Below are positions 1-7,903 of a stretch of 64,000 nucleotides of DNA, piece by piece (positions within the stretch are counted from its first letter, which is position 1; each line of letters begins with the position of its first letter). Location: NCBI RefSeq assembly GCF_000146325.1, contig NZ_GL397067.1:664919-728918 (forward strand), read 5' to 3'. The notes beneath the pieces are model-generated. The model saw only the letters and a list, made by a program, of their open reading frames with translations, did no database searches and had not been told where the DNA came from. The position numbers and the translations under genes were made by a program. This stretch comes from Pediococcus acidilactici DSM 20284. GTDB taxonomy: Bacteria; Bacillota; Bacilli; Lactobacillales; Lactobacillaceae.

Positions 1-42
1 CGTCGTCGTATCAACGTTTATAACGTTTTTGACAACTATTTA

Positions 43-71
43 AATATATCATCATGAGAATCAATTGTCAA
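43..71 (-). promoter_or_regulatory. Candidate sigma-A promoter reading left out of the window
   Basis: On the minus strand TTGACA (66–71) is separated by 17 bases from TATATT (43–48). This is a near-consensus vegetative promoter. Transcription would start near position 36 and run left, so the gene it serves lies before the window. I see no complete gene in positions 1–181. Confidence 0.55.
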
Positions 72-181
72 CAACTTTTTTTAAATTGTTTTAATTTGAA
101 ATCTCATGAACGACGTCTTCCTTAACGCCGCTCAAATATAGTACCAAGTTTTATACGGGTACGTCAACCCATTTTTCTAAA

Positions 182-556
182 TTATTTTAATTTTTCCGCT
201 TTCCACCCCTCCAAGTGCTCTGCTAACGGCTTAAAACCTGCATCATAGTGGCTTTTTGTCCAAAAATGCTTATGATTAACATAAAAATTAATTGGCCTAG
301 GGTACTTACTTAAGTTACCCTTGGTTTCCTTTAAAGCACGAATTGACAGCGCAAAGCGTCGATTGCCATCATCTTCCATTACCACCGCTTGAACTTTTTC
401 TCCAATATCAAAAGTGTGGTGCATATTTCTAATATACTGATTGTCACACTCTGAAACGTGTATCAATCCCTTACGTCCCTTTTTATCCTGAATAAAAAGA
501 CCGTAATCCCGGATGCCAACAATTTTTACTTCAAGTATTTCTCCTAGTTTATACAT
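182..556 (-). CDS. S1 RNA-binding domain protein (YugI/CvfD/GSP13 type)
   Basis: This 124-residue protein opens with a single S1 RNA-binding fold (residues about 5–65, with the typical stretches GEILEVKIVGI, DYGLFIQD, GLIHVSE and DIGEKVQAVVM). The rest is a short basic and aromatic tail. The length and layout match the Bacillota YugI/CvfD (general stress protein 13) group, which binds RNA or ribosomes and acts in post-transcriptional control and stress tolerance. The start is supported by a GGGGGAG Shine-Dalgarno a few bases upstream. It appears monocistronic. The RNA-binding assignment is firm; the targets cannot be read from the sequence. Confidence 0.85.
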   Translation of the reverse strand: MYKLGEILEVKIVGIRDYGLFIQDKKGRKGLIHVSECDNQYIRNMHHTFDIGEKVQAVVMEDDGNRRFALSIRALKETKGNLSKYPRPINFYVNHKHFWTKSHYDAGFKPLAEHLEGWKAEKLK

Positions 557-744
557 ATTGCTCTGCTCCCCCTCTAAAAGTTTAATTTTAAGGTAATCTT
601 TTAAAAAAGCAAAGTTCCTTCCCTAACTGTATGATAATATAGACTGCGGATTCAAGAAAAGCGGGATTAAAACAAGGCTTTCTAGACGTTGAAAGTTAAA
701 TCCTCAATATATGATACCTAAATTTTTAGATAAGGAATGATTCT

Positions 745-1392
745 TTGCAAACTCTAATTGACTTTGTTCTTCACATTGACGAACACTTGGTAACTATTGT
801 AAATAACTTCGGTAACTATTCTTACTTAATTCTATTTGCCATTATCTTTATTGAAACTGGTGCCGTAATTCTCCCGTTTCTACCAGGTGATTCCCTTTTA
901 TTTGCAGCTACTGCTCTTTCTGCTAAACCTGTATACGGGCTAAACGTTTGGGCGTTCATCATTTTATTTTCTCTTGCAGCCCTATTGGGAGACTCCCTAA
1001 ACTTCTTTTTAGGAAAGCACGTCGGAATGGCACTGCGCAGGCATCCCTTCTTTGGTAAGTTTATCAGTGACGAAAAAATGGACGAAGCTCAGCAGTTTTT
1101 CGAGAAGCATGGTAACATTTCCATCACCCTAGCACGGTTCATGCCCATCATTAGAACTTTCGCTCCTTTTGTTGCTGCTGGAGCTAACATGCCTTACCGA
1201 TCATTCATCCGCTATAACATCGTGGGGAATTTTGCTTGGGTAGCCGTTTGCTGTGGTGCTGGTTACTTCTTTGGCAACATCCCATTTGTAAAAGAGCATT
1301 TTTCATTAGTGGTAATTGGCATTATCGTCGTTTCCCTAATTCCTGCAATAATTTCGTTCATCAAGTCAAAATCAAAAAAACAGGTCAACTAA
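745..1392 (+). CDS. DedA family membrane protein
   Basis: This 215-residue polytopic membrane protein belongs to the DedA/SNARE-associated (VTT) family. The evidence is the ETG…FLPGDS segment (about residues 37–50), the second GDSLNFFLGKHVG element and the re-entrant ARFMPIIRTFAPFVAAG region. DedA proteins are linked to undecaprenyl phosphate and phospholipid flipping and to membrane-potential homeostasis; the precise substrate here is not readable. Translation starts at TTG, supported by AAGGA eight bases upstream. It converges with the DUF1461 gene, and its stop codon lies inside a shared terminator. Confidence 0.88.
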   Translation: MQTLIDFVLHIDEHLVTIVNNFGNYSYLILFAIIFIETGAVILPFLPGDSLLFAATALSAKPVYGLNVWAFIILFSLAALLGDSLNFFLGKHVGMALRRHPFFGKFISDEKMDEAQQFFEKHGNISITLARFMPIIRTFAPFVAAGANMPYRSFIRYNIVGNFAWVAVCCGAGYFFGNIPFVKEHFSLVVIGIIVVSLIPAIISFIKSKSKKQVN

Positions 1393-1440
1393 CGTAACCC
1401 CGCTCATCAAACGGAGGTCTACGTTAGGACCTGTTTTTTT
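1381..1440. terminator. Bidirectional terminator shared by two convergent genes
   Basis: The arms CAGGTC-aa-CTAACGTA (from 1381) and TACGTTAG-g-ACCTG (ending 1433) form a long stem. It is flanked by an A-run on the left and T7 on the right, so it can terminate transcription in both directions. Both arms are coding: they contain the last codons and stops of the DedA gene and of the convergent membrane protein gene. Confidence 0.8.
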
Positions 1441-2045
1441 ATTATTCGATAAAAAAAGATCATGTACATTTCAAAAAGTATTCCTATTAAGGCAAAACTA
1501 AGCGCGAAAAACCGATCCGTTAATACATTGATAATCGGATCCGTTTTTGGATCAAAAATCCAATAATTATCCCTAAAAAAGACTTGATGAAAAATAATAA
1601 AATAACGGTTAAAATCCACTGCCAAGAAAAAAATGATTAACGGAGTTACCACAATGGCAATCTGAAAGAAACGCAACATTTGCCACTCCTGTTTTTCTCT
1701 AAAAATTCGGTGCCAAATTAATAGTAGTCCGCCGATTGCCAATACCAACGTAATGGAATTTAATAAAAACAGATTTTTTACCGCCGCCATATGAATTAAC
1801 CCTCCCTTAGAAAAAGGGAAATCCGCCAAGTTAAGACGTTTCACCCAGGGAAATTCTAAGTACGCTAATAGTTGGTGATAATTTTTGATGACCTGCGCAG
1901 TAGTTAAACCCGTTGTGTGAACAGTTCGCGCCGTTAATGACCAATGAAACAACCAGGGCGAATTGATTGTAAGAAAAATCGCACCACTAATCCCAACCCA
2001 AATTGTCAATAAAGCTGCCATTAGTTTGCGCATTTTTATTGCCAT
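1419..2045 (-). CDS. TIGR01906 / DUF1461 family integral membrane protein
   Basis: This 208-residue protein has about four or five predicted membrane segments (near residues 8–28, 90–110, 128–145 and 180–200). The extracytoplasmic region between the first two contains the family-typical segment TTAQVIKNYHQLLAYL. This matches the TIGR01906/DUF1461 family, which is widespread in lactic acid bacteria and has no established function. It overlaps the 3' end of the upstream HAD phosphatase gene by 10 bases, so the two are probably translated together. The last codons form one arm of the shared terminator. Confidence 0.8.
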   Translation of the reverse strand: MAIKMRKLMAALLTIWVGISGAIFLTINSPWLFHWSLTARTVHTTGLTTAQVIKNYHQLLAYLEFPWVKRLNLADFPFSKGGLIHMAAVKNLFLLNSITLVLAIGGLLLIWHRIFREKQEWQMLRFFQIAIVVTPLIIFFLAVDFNRYFIIFHQVFFRDNYWIFDPKTDPIINVLTDRFFALSFALIGILFEMYMIFFYRIIKKQVLT

Positions 2046-2809
2046 TCATCAAAACTATTAATTTCGTGCGTAGGTTTAACCGCCTGCTTTGCCACCAATT
2101 CAGGCGTTGAAACCCCCGTATACACCAATAAAGTATCCATGCCAAAATTGATTCCAGCGGAAATGTCAGTCATGTAATTGTCTCCCACCATAACTACCTG
2201 ATCCTTTGGCAACCCCATTACCTTTAATGCCTTTTCCATAATAATGGTTTCTGGCTTTCCGATATAAAAGGCCCTTTGCTGCGTTGAACGCTCTAGCAAA
2301 GCAATTACAGAGCCCGCACCCGGTACTAATCCCCGTTCATTAGGCAAATTAGTGTCCGCGTTGGTGCCAATAAATTTAGCACCTTTTTTTACTGCTAAGG
2401 TTGCTACCTCAAATTTATGATATGTAACATCGTAATCCAACCCGGCAACCACGTAATCGGGGTGGTCTTCTTCCATTTCAAACCCCTTCGCTAAAATTGC
2501 ACGTTTCAACCCGATTTCACCGATAATGTAGACTTTGCGATGATCTTTGTCAGCAATTCCATCCAAATAATCTGCAGTAGCCAAAGCAGCCGTATAAACA
2601 TTTTCCGGTTTCACTTTAATATCATGGTTTTCCGTCAAATTTTTTGCTACGTCTTCTGGAGTTTTAGTCGTATTGTTAGTTACGAACAAAAACGGAATCT
2701 GCTTTTCCTGTAACCGTTCGACGAACCGCTTAGCTGCCGGAATCTTCTCTTTTCCCCGGTACATCGTTCCGTCTAAATCAATCATATATCCACCATAATT
2801 TTCAATCAT
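2036..2809 (-). CDS. TIGR01457 family HAD hydrolase (NagD/AraL-like phosphatase)
   Basis: This 257-residue haloacid-dehalogenase phosphatase has the nucleophile motif DLDGT at residues 11–15 (Asp11 nucleophile, Asp13 acid/base). A TNNTTKTP motif II follows, then a large C2-type cap, and late in the protein GKPETI and the metal-binding MVGDNYMTDI. This is the NagD/AraL/PgpH layout. Members dephosphorylate sugar phosphates or p-nitrophenyl phosphate; the natural substrate here is unknown. Its ATG overlaps the YutD stop as TAATG and its end overlaps the DUF1461 gene. This yutD–HAD–DUF1461 order is common in lactobacilli. Confidence 0.87.
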   Translation of the reverse strand: MIENYGGYMIDLDGTMYRGKEKIPAAKRFVERLQEKQIPFLFVTNNTTKTPEDVAKNLTENHDIKVKPENVYTAALATADYLDGIADKDHRKVYIIGEIGLKRAILAKGFEMEEDHPDYVVAGLDYDVTYHKFEVATLAVKKGAKFIGTNADTNLPNERGLVPGAGSVIALLERSTQQRAFYIGKPETIIMEKALKVMGLPKDQVVMVGDNYMTDISAGINFGMDTLLVYTGVSTPELVAKQAVKPTHEINSFDEWQ

Positions 2810-3342
2810 TACTTCTTTTTCTCCCTTATTTTAAAAGTTTTTTGTCGTTTCTTTTTACCGGTACCCACCACTTCGTTACGTCGTTTTGCAACTGGCTTGC
2901 GTGATTTAGCCTTCTTCGAAACCGGTCGTTTTGCTTTATGCTTAGTTTCTGCGCGGTGCCATTCTTTAATCCAGCGTCGCTTTGAACGCTCATTAACTTG
3001 CATATTACGTAATATAAAGTATGGACACCCAAAACTACAAATTTCAAAAAGGTAGTCTTCGAAACGACTGATTTTTAATTCGTTAGGCACCTTTTCTTCA
3101 TCTGCAAAAAAGCCCTTCAGCCGTAATTGTCCCGAACCGATATCCCCAACAATAAAGTCGTACCGGCTCAACAACCCGACAAAGCGTCCGGCCATCAATT
3201 CTTCATCAAACGCATCGCGATAATTTTTTTCTAAACGATATTCGTGATCGTTGATTAGAACCTCGTCTGTATTGACTTGAACGACCCGGTTAACCACCGG
3301 ACGTCGCATTTCCGCCAACTCTTCATTTGTTTTTTTATTCAT
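2809..3342 (-). CDS. yutD: YutD family protein (DUF1027)
   Basis: The central region (VLINDHEYRLEKNYRDAFD … GRFVGLLSRYDFIVGDIG … FGCPYFILRN) is typical of YutD/DUF1027 proteins of Bacillota, whose function is unknown. It is followed by a very basic, Lys/Arg-rich tail of about 50 residues that could contact nucleic acid. The start chosen is the ATG at 3342, because GGGGA lies a few bases upstream of it; an in-frame ATG ten codons earlier (3372) has no ribosome binding site. It heads the operon yutD–HAD phosphatase–DUF1461, with a one-base TAATG overlap to the next gene. Confidence 0.82.
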   Translation of the reverse strand: MNKKTNEELAEMRRPVVNRVVQVNTDEVLINDHEYRLEKNYRDAFDEELMAGRFVGLLSRYDFIVGDIGSGQLRLKGFFADEEKVPNELKISRFEDYLFEICSFGCPYFILRNMQVNERSKRRWIKEWHRAETKHKAKRPVSKKAKSRKPVAKRRNEVVGTGKKKRQKTFKIREKKK

Positions 3343-3441
3343 CACTATTCCCCGCTTATTGTATAGCACCATCCTAAATTAAAAGGAACGTACAGGTCAA
3401 TATCTTACTTTAATTACCGTAACTTTTCCATAGCCTACAGC

Positions 3442-4089
3442 TTAACGCCGTTTTTTAAAGTCAATTCTTTTTCCGTCAATCATTTGTTCAATATCACTTT
3501 CAGAAAAGGGGGCGCCAAACGGAATTCGGTAATCTAAATAATCCTTTTCAGGAGTGTCGACCCCCACATTGATATTTTCCTTAATATTCACGCTGTAATG
3601 ATGGATGTGCCCATGCAAATTAATCACTTGCTGGACAATCCCTAGCATAATTGGGTAGTGGCTCATAATTAACTGCCGGTGATTCATTTTAATAATTGTT
3701 CCTACCGAATGAAATTCAAATTTCGGCTTACCATTCACTAAGTAATTATGTTTAGATAAATATTTAAATAAACTCCGCGAATCATGATTCCCCTTAATTA
3801 AAACTAGTCGCCCGTTAAGCCGTTTTAATAGTTCGTACACCTCTTCATGCGCCTTTTTTTCTGGGCGCACAAAATTTAACGCAATGTCGCCTAAATGATA
3901 AACCACGTCCCGGTCCGTCACCCGTTGATTCCAATTTTTAATTATTGCTTCATGCATCGCATTAATATTAGTAAAATCACGTGGCGCAAAGTCATGGTCT
4001 TTTAGTAGCTCTTTATGAAAAAAATGGGTATCTGCCGTAAAAAAATTCAAATTATCATCCTCTTCATTACTTTCCCTTGATTTTTTCAT
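3442..4089 (-). CDS. Calcineurin-like metallophosphoesterase
   Basis: This 215-residue protein carries the metallophosphoesterase motifs in order: DTHFFH (Asp20, His22), HLGDIAL, KGNHDSR and GHIHHY. These residues build the two-metal site. The small size and the lack of extra domains place it with phage-like or YfcE-like single-domain phosphoesterases that hydrolyse phosphodiesters. The substrate is not deducible. It stands alone, separated from the comG–ytxK operon by a strong terminator (4155–4187). Confidence 0.82.
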   Translation of the reverse strand: MKKSRESNEEDDNLNFFTADTHFFHKELLKDHDFAPRDFTNINAMHEAIIKNWNQRVTDRDVVYHLGDIALNFVRPEKKAHEEVYELLKRLNGRLVLIKGNHDSRSLFKYLSKHNYLVNGKPKFEFHSVGTIIKMNHRQLIMSHYPIMLGIVQQVINLHGHIHHYSVNIKENINVGVDTPEKDYLDYRIPFGAPFSESDIEQMIDGKRIDFKKRR

Positions 4090-4154
4090 TCTAACTAAGA
4101 ATCATTTTTAATTGTACCGCGGCTATAAGAACTTTGTACAATTTCCCTCTACGC

Positions 4155-4187
4155 AAAAAACTGGAAACCTCTATCAGAGGTCTCCAG
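4155..4187 (-). terminator. Terminator of the comG–ytxK operon
   Basis: CTGGAGACCTCT (4187–4176 on the minus strand) pairs with AGAGGTTTCCAG across a three-base loop and is followed by T6. It lies 62 bases after the ytxK stop. Confidence 0.85.
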
Positions 4188-4248
4188 CCTGCGGCATCGG
4201 AATTATCGGGGGTAACTGTGCTTAAAAATAATTAAGCAATTTAAACAA

Positions 4249-5253
4249 TTATTTTAAACTTTTTTGCGCCCATTTTTTGAAATCCTTGAGGAACGCCACC
4301 ATTTCCTTTTGCTCCTTAAAGTCTGGGAATTCACCTAACAAAACTTGATCAGCCTGTTTAGCATTCTGACCCACCTTTTGCAGAATTAAAATCGATTTTT
4401 GTGCTTTAGCGTCTTTAAACATCTTACTTGGCAAGTTTAAAATCGCCTGTAAATAAATTTTGTCATGGAAAAATGCTAGTAGCTTTTTGGCCTCTTCCGT
4501 TTGAAAAAGGTTACTTGGAACTAAATAAACTCCAAAGCCGCCCGGCCGTACCGCCTTCATTGATTGCTCAATTAATAAATGGTGTACAAAGGAATGTCCC
4601 TCCGAGCTACGCGTCTCAAAACCAACCGTTCGCTCATCAATTGGGTAATATCCAACCGGCAAATCTGAAACTACAATATCAGCATTTTTAACCAACAAAT
4701 TATCGATGCTGTCTTGATGGTAGAGATCCACTTTTAAATGCTCGAAAATAAAGGACATACTTGCAATCGCAAGCATAGTATCGTCATTATCGATACCCGT
4801 CCCGTTGAATTTAACTTGGTGATCTTGAAAATAATTCAAAATGGTTGATAGCAAGTTCCCCGTGCCAACTGCCGGATCGAATATTGATACTTGATCTTGG
4901 GATAACGGCAAATTCTCAATGATGTAGTTAAAAAGCATTCCAATTGCTTCCGGAGTAAATTGGTGATTAGCTTGGATGCGTTCGACCCGGTTTGCTTGGA
5001 TCATCACCAATTGGATGGCTTTGCGAAGCTCTTCAGTTTCATATTCCTGCCAGTTAAAATCTGCGTAAACTTGCTTTAATTTTTGCACTGTTGCTTGATC
5101 TGGTTTACCGTCTTCAACTTGGATTTCTCCCGTGATTAAGTTATCCCCCGTTTCAATGAACGCATCTAAAAAATCCACGTCCAAATTTTTTTGTAATAGT
5201 TCGGTTGATTCCTTAAAAACACGGTATATTTTTTCAATTTTTTCTGTATCCAT
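4249..5253 (-). CDS. ytxK: Class I SAM-dependent methyltransferase of the comG operon (YtxK)
   Basis: This 334-residue N6-adenine-type methyltransferase has a SAM-binding motif I (FDPAVGTGNLL) and a modified motif IV (SDLPVGYYP in place of the usual NPPY/NPPF). A C-terminal region with YLVPSNLF follows. YtxK proteins commonly follow comGG in lactic acid bacteria and bacilli and resemble type I modification subunits without a specificity domain; their substrate is unknown. I prefer the ATG at 5253 because AGGAAGGA sits six bases upstream; an in-frame start nine codons earlier (5280) lacks a site. It is the last gene of the competence operon. Confidence 0.85.
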   Translation of the reverse strand: MDTEKIEKIYRVFKESTELLQKNLDVDFLDAFIETGDNLITGEIQVEDGKPDQATVQKLKQVYADFNWQEYETEELRKAIQLVMIQANRVERIQANHQFTPEAIGMLFNYIIENLPLSQDQVSIFDPAVGTGNLLSTILNYFQDHQVKFNGTGIDNDDTMLAIASMSFIFEHLKVDLYHQDSIDNLLVKNADIVVSDLPVGYYPIDERTVGFETRSSEGHSFVHHLLIEQSMKAVRPGGFGVYLVPSNLFQTEEAKKLLAFFHDKIYLQAILNLPSKMFKDAKAQKSILILQKVGQNAKQADQVLLGEFPDFKEQKEMVAFLKDFKKWAQKSLK

Positions 5254-5269
5254 TTGCGATCCTTCCTCA

Positions 5270-5608
5270 CTAATATCCACTTTCGTTAAATCTAACCTTT
5301 ACAGTATTACCTTTCTTGAGTTTTATCGTCAAGTTTTGATCCTGATTTAATTCTACCGTACCCAGTTTTTTATTAGTCAACTTTTTAATTTCTTTTTCTC
5401 GGTAACGTAATAAAAACTGGTTGGCTAAGATTTTAACTTGGGTGGTCGCTTGTTCATTTTTTAATCGCAAAATCGTTTGCCGTGCTTGGTCATTCAAAAA
5501 CAGATTAATTCCCGCCATAAACGTTAATACAAACAAGGCGGTAATCATCGCGCTAGCTTTCTTTTTCGGCTGGTGGAATAAACGCGTACGCACTATAGTT
5601 GCCTCCAT
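5270..5608 (-). CDS. comGG: ComGG-like competence pseudopilin
   Basis: This 112-residue protein has a basic N-terminus (HQPKKKAS), one membrane segment (about residues 18–38) and a hydrophilic C-terminal domain. It sits exactly where comGG is expected, between comGF and ytxK. ComGG proteins are minor pseudopilins of the DNA-uptake pilus; sequence conservation is low, so the call rests mostly on position. Its start lies inside the 3' end of comGF (56-base overlap), with AAGG just upstream of the ATG. The tight spacing to ytxK indicates a common transcript. Confidence 0.7.
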   Translation of the reverse strand: MEATIVRTRLFHQPKKKASAMITALFVLTFMAGINLFLNDQARQTILRLKNEQATTQVKILANQFLLRYREKEIKKLTNKKLGTVELNQDQNLTIKLKKGNTVKVRFNESGY

Positions 5609-5987
5609 AAACCTTCATTTTAATTTGAACTAAATTACCGACCCGTTTGAAAGAAACCGCACGCACCCCCGGCATTAACGGCATATGCCCGGGAGTATAA
5701 CGCAGCATATTTTTTCGCGAATAGTACTCCAGCTCGTAACGCTTCTTTTGCGCTTCTGAATACAAGATCAAGCGATTAGGGCGAACTTCTTTCAAACGAA
5801 AATCGTGCCGCTTTGATTCTAAATCTTGAACAACCTAGGTAATTTTGTCTTCAAAGTCAGCTTCAGCTTTATGCTTAGTTGCTTTGACTGCCATGATTGT
5901 TAAGTTAACAATCAGTACCATAATTAATAATGCTAAAATTGCTTCAGCCAACGTAAATCCGTATTTATAATTTTTGCCTGAGTTCAT
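5553..5987 (-). pseudogene. comGF: comGF interrupted by an in-frame TAG codon
   Basis: Reading from the ATG at 5987 (overlapping the end of comGE) gives one continuous frame of 144 codons, except that codon 51 is TAG (5835–5837). The first 50 residues contain a class III prepilin signal (YGFTLAEAILALL, cleavage after Gly10, Glu at mature position 5). After the stop, the same frame continues with typical ComGF sequence (RPNRLILYSEAQKK, ELEYYSRKNMLRY, GHMPLMPGVRAVSF). One C-to-T change of a CAG codon would explain it. Without readthrough, only a 50-residue stub or an 80-residue internal-start fragment could be made, so natural transformation may be impaired. A sequencing error is the other explanation. 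Confidence 0.85.
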
Positions 5988-6153
5988 TTAAAACTTCCCG
6001 TTCTTGATTAAGCTCGATTCGGTTTTCCCTAATACTAACCTGCCAACTATGCCAAGTGTTCATCATAACTGCTAAAAAGCTTCCCAGAATAAATAGTCCC
6101 ACGATTCCTTCATAAAGCAACGTGCCAGTCTTTTTACACCCGGGTAATTTCAT
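5965..6153 (-). CDS. comGE: ComGE-like minor pseudopilin
   Basis: This short protein (62 residues from the ATG at 6153; a GTG two codons upstream is possible) has a prepilin-like N-terminus: CKKTG followed by TLLYEGIVGLFILG, which places a Glu at mature position 5. A single helix with a polar tail follows. GGGG lies five bases before the ATG. The position between comGD and comGF supports comGE. It overlaps comGD by 20 bases and comGF by 23 bases. It is short for the family, but the signal and helix are intact. Confidence 0.7.
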   Translation of the reverse strand: MKLPGCKKTGTLLYEGIVGLFILGSFLAVMMNTWHSWQVSIRENRIELNQEREVLNELRQKL

Positions 6154-6580
6154 AAACACCCCATCCTAACTGTGCTGCTAAGCGGTATTTGTTTTGGCCA
6201 TTCTCCTGTAAAATCACCGTCGTGGGGGTAACAATCCCGTCTCGACCAATCCGAATGGTCCGGTCGGTATACGGCTCTAAGTTAGGAGGTAAATCTAAAT
6301 ATTTAGAGTGTCGCTCCCGTCCGTGCTGCCAATGAAACATCACGCTGTGATCGTCTTTAATAAAAATTACCGAGCCCTGGCAACCTTCATACATTGCCAA
6401 CCGTTCCATTTCCTGCCAACCCATTTCAAAACGTTTAAAAAATATTTTCTCCTGCTGTTCACTATAGGCTCCCCGAAAATTAACCAACCCCATTCCAATT
6501 GTGCTACAAGTGATTAACAATACCACAATGCTTTCTAAAAGGGTAAATCCCGCTTTCCGGACATCAGCTACGGCTAACAT
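6134..6580 (-). CDS. comGD: Competence type IV pilus minor pilin ComGD
   Basis: This 148-residue pseudopilin has a class III signal at its N-terminus (RKAG then FTLLESIVVLLIT), giving PilD/ComC-type cleavage after Gly11 and a Glu at mature position 5. The globular domain ends with the AAQLGWGVYEITRV strand region usual for ComGD. It overlaps comGC upstream and comGE downstream, consistent with translational coupling in the comG operon. Minor pilins are thought to prime or cap the competence pilus that brings DNA to ComEA. Confidence 0.85.
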   Translation of the reverse strand: MLAVADVRKAGFTLLESIVVLLITCSTIGMGLVNFRGAYSEQQEKIFFKRFEMGWQEMERLAMYEGCQGSVIFIKDDHSVMFHWQHGRERHSKYLDLPPNLEPYTDRTIRIGRDGIVTPTTVILQENGQNKYRLAAQLGWGVYEITRV

Positions 6581-6872
6581 GACCGCTACTATCTACTTTA
6601 ATCCCGTCCCGATTAACTTGGTCCATTTGTTTATCCGATAAGTATCCTTTTTCCTTTAAATCATCTAAGCTTTCCGGTAAATGATTGTATTCATTTTCAT
6701 ACAAGTCCACTTGAGTTTGAACAACTTCGGTAAGTGCATCGCCCTGGATGTTGCGAGCATTATGTTTTTGACTAGTTACGTTTGGTAAAATAATTAGGAT
6801 TAATAATGAAATGATAAACAACACGACCGTCATTTCGATTAATGTAAACGCTTTCTTAATTCTGTTTTTCAT
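6564..6872 (-). CDS. comGC: Major competence pilin ComGC
   Basis: This 102-residue pilin has the signature prepilin N-terminus IKKAFTLIEMTVVLFIISLL. The cleavage site follows Ala8, with Phe at mature position 1 and Glu at position 5. The compact C-terminal domain contains LPESLDDLKEKGYL. This is the best-conserved pilin of the operon and forms the main shaft of the DNA-uptake pilus. The start codon overlaps the comGB stop as TAATG, and the end overlaps comGD by 17 bases. Confidence 0.92.
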   Translation of the reverse strand: MKNRIKKAFTLIEMTVVLFIISLLILIILPNVTSQKHNARNIQGDALTEVVQTQVDLYENEYNHLPESLDDLKEKGYLSDKQMDQVNRDGIKVDSSGHVSRS

Positions 6873-7903
6873 TACGACACTTCCTTTATTGAGTTATACA
6901 TTGGCATCAATAGGTTCCAGTACATAATTACAATCACTATCCCAATAATGCCAAATAAAATTGGTTGAACTACTAGAATCAAACGTTCAATCCGACTAAT
7001 TAAGTTTTTGTACTTCATCATTGACAACGCGTAAATTTCCGTTGCTAAGGCATCTTTTTGACTTCCTTTTTGGATTAGCAAACTTAGTTCGGTTGGCAGA
7101 TAAACAGCCTTTTGAATAATTTGATCCACCTGCCGGCCGTTCGCAATGCTGTGTTCAACCTTCCGCCCAATTTGGTGCAACAACGATTTTGAATCTAACT
7201 GGTTAAGGTATTTACAAATACTTCCCACAGACATCCCGTTGGCAATTAGAAAAGATAGGTTTGCTAATAAATAATAGTGGCAATAATTTTGGTAAAGCGG
7301 CCCAATGATGGGCAAGCGACAAAGAAGGTTGACTTGGTTAGTAATGCTGCAACGTTTAAATTTCCAGAAATAATATCCTAGCGATGCTAACGCAACCAAA
7401 AAGACTGCTGCCCACCCTGCCTTAATTAATTGGCTATCCCAACTTTTAGTTCCCCGATTCCAATCTGCTAATTCTGGCATGATGTAAATCCGCATTCCCA
7501 CCATCATGAGTCCTAAAAACAATAGCAAAAATAACGGATATTGGATCACTGACCGTAGTTTTTTTCGTTGCCGTTCCTGACTGGTGAAAATTTGAGCAAT
7601 CGTGTTGAGCGTCCTAACAAGGCCCCCATGCTGATCTGCAATTGCCAGTTGATAATAAATGTTCGTGCTTACGTAAGGCTGAAAGGCGGCCGAAAAAGAT
7701 TGCCCACGCTGCAGCTGTTCAATCACGTTTTGCATCGGTTTAGCAATCGAAGGTCGCATAATGCGAATAAAATCTACGCTTTTTCTTAGCGAAATGCCCA
7801 TTTTTAACAAATCCACCATCGTGGAGAAGATAAATGCCTGATCTGCTAAAGGTATTTTACCCGTACTGGTAGTCCTGATATACTTCGTTGGTAATTTGGT
7901 CAC
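6872..7903 (-). CDS. comGB: Competence type II/IV secretion inner-membrane platform ComGB
   Basis: This 343-residue polytopic protein of the GspF/PilC family has two homologous T2SSF halves (about residues 20–140 and 210–330). Membrane segments lie near residues 120–140, 165–185 and 310–335. It anchors pilus assembly and transmits the ComGA motor stroke. The start is GTG at 7903 with AGAGGAG ten bases upstream. The gene overlaps comGA by 47 bases and shares a TAATG junction with comGC. Confidence 0.9.
   Translation of the reverse strand: MTKLPTKYIRTTSTGKIPLADQAFIFSTMVDLLKMGISLRKSVDFIRIMRPSIAKPMQNVIEQLQRGQSFSAAFQPYVSTNIYYQLAIADQHGGLVRTLNTIAQIFTSQERQRKKLRSVIQYPLFLLLFLGLMMVGMRIYIMPELADWNRGTKSWDSQLIKAGWAAVFLVALASLGYYFWKFKRCSITNQVNLLCRLPIIGPLYQNYCHYYLLANLSFLIANGMSVGSICKYLNQLDSKSLLHQIGRKVEHSIANGRQVDQIIQKAVYLPTELSLLIQKGSQKDALATEIYALSMMKYKNLISRIERLILVVQPILFGIIGIVIVIMYWNLLMPMYNSIKEVS

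Noticed and set aside
1-57. Plus-strand open frame reading RRRINVYNVFDNYLNISS and stop, as the end of an upstream gene
   Set aside because: It is short, fits no family I know, and overlaps a good minus-strand promoter; chance is the simpler explanation.
5965-6153. comGE as a truncated pseudogene because it is short
   Set aside because: The prepilin signal, helix and overlaps with both neighbours are intact; minor pilins of this type vary in length.
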